DNA of 64,000 nt from Patiria miniata. Lineage: Eukaryota > Echinodermata > Asteroidea > Valvatida > Asterinidae. Of this stretch, positions 37,101 through 43,100 are shown piece by piece. Within the stretch, counting starts at the first letter, position 1; each line of letters begins with the position of its first letter. The stretch lies in NCBI RefSeq assembly GCF_015706575.1, contig NW_024037062.1:8676811-8740810 (forward strand), written 5' to 3'. The translations under genes and the position numbers were made by a program. A model generated the notes under the pieces. It was not told the origin of the DNA, did no database searches, and saw only the letters and a list, made by a program, of their open reading frames with translations.

Positions 37101-40100
37101 AGACTGTCATTCACTAAACAGTCCAGTAAGGTATCATAATAATTTGGTAGTTATGTTTTTTGGTGTTTGCAAATGTTGTATATTCCCTTTAATTAGGCCT
37201 TTTCAATTTAAAGTTGCATTCCCCATACTCTCCAACAAGTTATTTTTTTTTTGTTCTATCAATAAATTTTCACCTTGTATAAGATATTTCATTCCAACAA
37301 AAAAAATCTTCCCTTTTTTTTTTTTGTGGCCGTCTGCAACCCTCTGGGGAAAAAAAATGTTTTTGTTTTGAGCACGAACAGATACGTTTTGAGAGGCGAC
37401 TAGCCCCCAGTCCATACATTATCAATACTGATTGTGGGGCGGGAACCAGCCTATCCAACGAGAACAGAATCATTATCAGGCAGCCAATAATTTGGAATTG
37501 CAAAGTACTATAAATTCAATAACTAAACATGGGTCGATTTTTTTTTTTGGTCAATGTCGCATTAAAAAGTGAATAACTTTTGTGTTGCTAGAAAAAAAAA
37601 TAATTTTATTTTGAGCTTTACGGTTTTTTTTTTCTGGATATGTCCCGACGATCCTAAATGCCTTCACATGCAACATTGTGATACGAATGCCAAAAACAGG
37701 ACCATTACCCCCTATAATCTATTCGGGTCGATCGTTCTATAAATTTAGGGTCCAAAGTCCAAAATAAGGTTACATATGACTCAAAGGTGCATTTTCTAGA
37801 ATTGCATTAAAAAAAATTTACACTACATGGACCATAGGAATGACACATTTTTATACCATCAATTACACAGACTCAAGCTGGCAAATCCATCCCAACTTGA
37901 CCTTTGACACTGCGACCCAGTTTCCAGGGATAACGTGTTTACCAAAAACAAGTGGAGCTGGTTTAAGTCATAAATTTGCATACAAAGGAGTCCGCATGGG
38001 GCTGGGGCGTTAAAACTTTTTGGACAGCTGATAGAGTGATAATATTTGATATTTTGAAGATTTTATTTGTGCTCTTTACCCTTATGCTGTGTGCATTATT
38101 GCAGTGTCGTTTGACTTTTCCCAAATTTATTCTATAAATTTGGGTCCATTCTATTTTCTCCTGTCCTTGTTACATCCGACACCCGAGGTTTTTTCAATTC
38201 TGATGCAATGTAATTTTTTAATGCAATCTTTGAAAAAGCACCTTTGTGTCCCATTTAAACCTATTTTCAATTTTCGTTTTGTCATTTTCAAGGGTATTTT
38301 TTGGTACTTTTTTTAGGTTTTTATGCTATAAATTTGGGGTCCACTTTTTTGCCCCTGCCCCTGGTACATGTAACATCTGCGATTTTTTAATTCTGATGCA
38401 ATGTAATTTTTTCAATGCAATCCTTGAAAATCCACCTTTGTGTCCCATTTAACCTATTTTCAATTTTCGTTTTGCCATTTTCAAGGGTATTTCGGTACCT
38501 TTTTCAGGTTTTTATGCTATAAATTTGGGGACCACTTTTTTGCCCCTGTCCCTGGTACATGTATGTAACATCTGTGACTTTTTAATTCTGATGCAAAGTA
38601 ATTTTTTAATGCAATCCTTGAAAATCCACCTTTGTGTCCCATTTAAACCAATTTTCAATTTTCGTTTTGCCATTTTCAAGGGTATTTTGGTACCTTTTTT
38701 AGGTTTTTATGCTATAAATTTGGGGTCCACTTTTTTGCCCCTGTCCCTGGTACATGTAACATCTGTAATTTTTTAGTTCTGATGTAATGTAATTTTTTAA
38801 ATGCAATCCTTGAAAATGCAGGTTTATGTCCCATTTAACCTATTTTCAATTTTCATTTTGCCATTTTCAAGGGTACTTTGATGCCTTTTTTAGGTTTTAA
38901 CAATGCAAATTTCTATATTCCTTGAGCAAAAGTGTGATGTCATTTCAGGCTGAAACCTCAATGTTACAGCTATTTCAGCACAAAAAAGTTGCCAGAATTT
39001 TGGATATTTTTTCGCTGTTGTAAATTTGTTTTTCTTTGGTGATTCGTTGTTGTGTCAGTATGTGGCCGTATTAAGCCAATGAGAGCATTTTTACCCTCTA
39101 CTTCGCCTCAGGTAATTACCAGCATTCCAGACTCCAACCAGTCTTAAACCGAGTGTTTAACACCTCCCAAGCACACATTTATTCCCTTATTCATAAATAC
39201 CTCAGACAGTTTAGCTATTCCTATTAGTCGAGAGCCCGTCACGTGGCCGGTCTTAAACGGATGATAAAGACATGGCTAGCTGGTCTTAAACACTTTTTCA
39301 GTGTCACATAAAATGTGGACTCCTAAAAAACCAGTGCCTGTTACCGTTTTATTGGTTGAACGTTCACAATCCTCACGTAGGCATGCGCAACACTACCAGC
39401 GAGTCAGAATTTTATAGTTCTTAATTCAAAACGCAACGCCCCACGCGCAGAGCATGCTACGCGCGCGTCAATCTCCATAAAAGGGTTGTTTACATCTTAC
39501 TCGCCAGCTGAACACTCCATTATTTTGCTAGAGGGATGTTTCAAAAAGCATGAAGTGAACTTGTTGAACAAATTGGGATATTTTTAACAAATTATTTGAT
39601 ATTTTTTTACCGAAAGGTATTTATGAATGGGAATAAATATGTGCTCGGTCGGTATTTATCACTCTATTTAAGACCGCTTAGAGTCTGGGTGCTGATAATT
39701 ACCCTCGCCTCCGCTCAGCACCCAGACTCTAAGTGGTCTTAAACAGAGTGATAAAAACCTCCGGAGCACACATTTATTCCCTCATTATATACATACCGCA
39801 AACTCCCCTTGTCCCGATGCTGTGTTTGGACGATGGAATCTGGTTACCACAGCGGTCCGTGCACCAACAAACGGACCCCCTACACTGCGTGTGATGGTAG
39901 AATCCGTTGGCGTGGCAACGGGGCTTAAATTTACCGAACCTCATCCCGGTGCCGGTGGCGCTTGCCAATTCCTTTGTACAGGGAGGGTCATCCGGCTCTG
40001 AATTGATGGGGGGAAAAAATGTGAAGACTCGATACAATATTTCTGGAGGTCGTGGGTTCGAGTCCCACCCCAGTCAATCTCTTTTCAAAACCTAATGGAT

Positions 40101-43100
40101 GCAACCCTGAAAATAAATTCCCATAGACACTAGTGCTAAATGCCCATACTTCAAAATTCTTTTAAAATTACTCAGAACTCTCACAGGTATTCAAGCTGCA
40201 CAGAAAAATGATGATCAACATGTCATCTTTCGTTTTCTTTTCATTTTTTGGTGGGTTGACCATTGACTTTTCGAGATATTCTCACCCAAAGAAGACGACC
40301 CCTATTTTCCCCAAAGCGGAAAAGTAGCCATCTTGAAAAACGATCCCTCCACAACATGGCAAAATAGCGCCATTTTCGAGCCCAATAGCATCCAAAATGC
40401 TCAGAATTGGAAGCCCTAAGTCCGGGCCAGAGGTTCATTACCATATCTCTTCAATTCCCCAATTTTACGGCGCTCAGAACTCTCTAATAAATATTTTGAG
40501 GGTATAACTTTTATTCATGAGCTTGGCGGATGGATTTAGGACTATTTACCGGTGTGCACCCTAATGGGCTCCATGTACAAGCACCCCCTCAATGGCAGGG
40601 CTGTCCCAAAAATACCGAATAATCGATCAAGTAACCAAATATTCGAATAGCTTAGTTGGATCAAAATATAGTTCCCCGGACTACCCTGCTAAATCCAACA
40701 GAGTCTGACAGTTACTCAATGAGTTTCCTGCTCAATCCAACACAGTCTAACACAATCCAACTTGCCAAGTTGTTGGGTACCTGACAATATACAATGACTG
40801 GCGTGCTCATTCCAACAGAATCCAATTGTGGCTTATTTTTCTGTTTGCTGCTGGATCCAACAGAGTCCAACTTGGCGTTATTTACCAGCGCCCAACAGAA
40901 TCCGACTCTGAATGTTTTCAGTTGCCTGCTGAATCCAACAGATTTCAACAGGAATATATACAAGGGGTTTACAGCTCAATCCAACAGGACCAGGCAGGTA
41001 TGTAAAATAGTTGGATCCTGTTGGATTGAGCAGGGTTAGAGTTAACCAAATATTCAAACAGAATAGACGTTTTTGGGCTCTCCTAGTCTTGATCCAAGTC
41101 TCGATTTGTTTTCTATTCCTTCAATACAGCCGGACCCCGGCATGCACAGTCAAGCTAATGCAGCAGTAGTACATGTATGAACAAGATAATCAAAAGTTTG
41201 GGAACTTCGGCATCGCTACCCGGGAAATTCAATGCCAACAACCCAGATCATCATTAGCTTGAATACAGCACGCGTGAGGAATGCGCGGGATTTCCCGGGT
41301 AACGTTGCCGAAGTTCTCAAGACTAGCTTGGAGTCTTTTTTTGTTGACAGCAACTGCTATCGCTGCATTGGCTTGCCCACGCTTTCCAGGACCGGCTGTT
41401 AATGGGATTAAAAAAAATAATTCCAGACTGGAACTAAGACTACGGCTCTTCCAGCTTATTCGTCACTTACCACAGACGATATCCGGTCCGCCTTTGGTTT
41501 CCATGAACGGGTCACCGCAGCGAGACACGCACCAACACAAGGTGCGGTCAGCGTTGCACTGCTTGGGGACGTGGAAGCCAGACTCATCGCAGTCAGGCAG
41601 GACATCCCAAGGTTCGGCCGCATTGACTTCTAACTGACATGGTGGCACAGGACCTGAGAACCAACAAAATTCCACAGTTAATTTTCTGTTCAATAGAGCG
41701 TGGAAGTAAAAGGTCATGCGATGAGCTTCTGGAACTATGGTTCGGCCCACCTATGGGCATTTTACCCCGGCTTGCCCTTTCTCTTGCTATAATTTTTGAA
41801 AGGATGATTTCTCAACCATAATCACCTCAAAAAACCTTCATGTGTTTGTTCCTAGTTCTCCTTGTTCATTCACCTTTGTTTTCACACCGTGTTCTTGCGT
41901 GAGAAAGAAAATGTATACTGACGTAAACAGCCAATGGATTCTAGATTTAGTCGGGCTGGCTTGAATGCAGTCCTTATCAGGGGTCATTTTAGATTATTTT
42001 GTAAATGCTAATGAGTCCTTCAAGTTTATTCCAAAACAACTGAATAATTCTTAAAGACATCTTAGTCTCCTATTTAACTTTCAGTGTTCGCCCGATAACC
42101 GCCATAAAATTATTTCATAAATTATCATCTTTGTACGAGTGCTCTGAGTTCCACCAGTCCACACGTATGTTAGATTTTCAGAAGTGAGAGGTCATTTTGG
42201 GGCACGATATTTCTCTTGCATGTCATGGGATTTTTCAGTTTCCATAAATTGAGAAACTAGTAACAATTTTACAAAGGCCTCTTCCGAGGGTGATTTTTTT
42301 GAGAAATCAATGCACCAATGTAATTGCAATTTTTTTAATTTTCGCATGTTAATTTTCTGTTCATGGCTCCTGGAAGTGCCCAACATTTTGAGTTGATTTT
42401 GCACCTCTTACAATGTCTTATGTGTCTTAAAAGCCAAAACTGACAATCCACCTAAATATAAAGATGAGAGTTGCTTTTTAAAAATTGGATCTGAAAATTG
42501 GATGAAAGGTCTGAAAGATGCATTCCTCTCTATACTGATAATGTCTTTATCTCAGATTCAAAAAGTCTGATTTCAGACAAAAGTCTCAAAAATCATTATG
42601 GCAATTACACTAACTTTGTAAAGTAATCATTCCATGAACTAAACATGGGAAGATTGTTTTGGTTTGGAGTCTGATTCTAAAGTGTAAATAGTTTCCATTT
42701 GGTTTTAATCCCTTTTTTAATAATTGTCTTCTTTAATGGTTAGCAATTGGCCTTACATAATTCATTGTGATGTCGGCAACCATTTTCTCTTTTTGATTAT
42801 TGTTGATGTACCCTAAAGTGGCGCGGTCCCCAACGTGGCGCACTTTGATTTTCCCCCTGTTGCGCCTACCTAGAGCAAAAGTTTTAACTGAAATTTCACA
42901 GAAAGGGAAATTTCATCAAGTTCTAAACACTCCTGTTCATAAATCGCAAGTATATTTACCCGTAACAAAGTTAGAAGAAAAGTTTATTTTGGCCTGATTT
43001 TCCCATTTTATTTTCAAGTGCAAAGTGAACCCTTTGAAAATGCCCCGAAAAATAAGAAAATAATTTTCTGACAAACACATCTGGCTGGGCATGTAAGTAG

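Noticed and set aside
41471-41750. Taking the TY1 exons as separate small genes
   Set aside because: Each lacks its own start and stop but has phase-1 splice sites that fit its neighbours.
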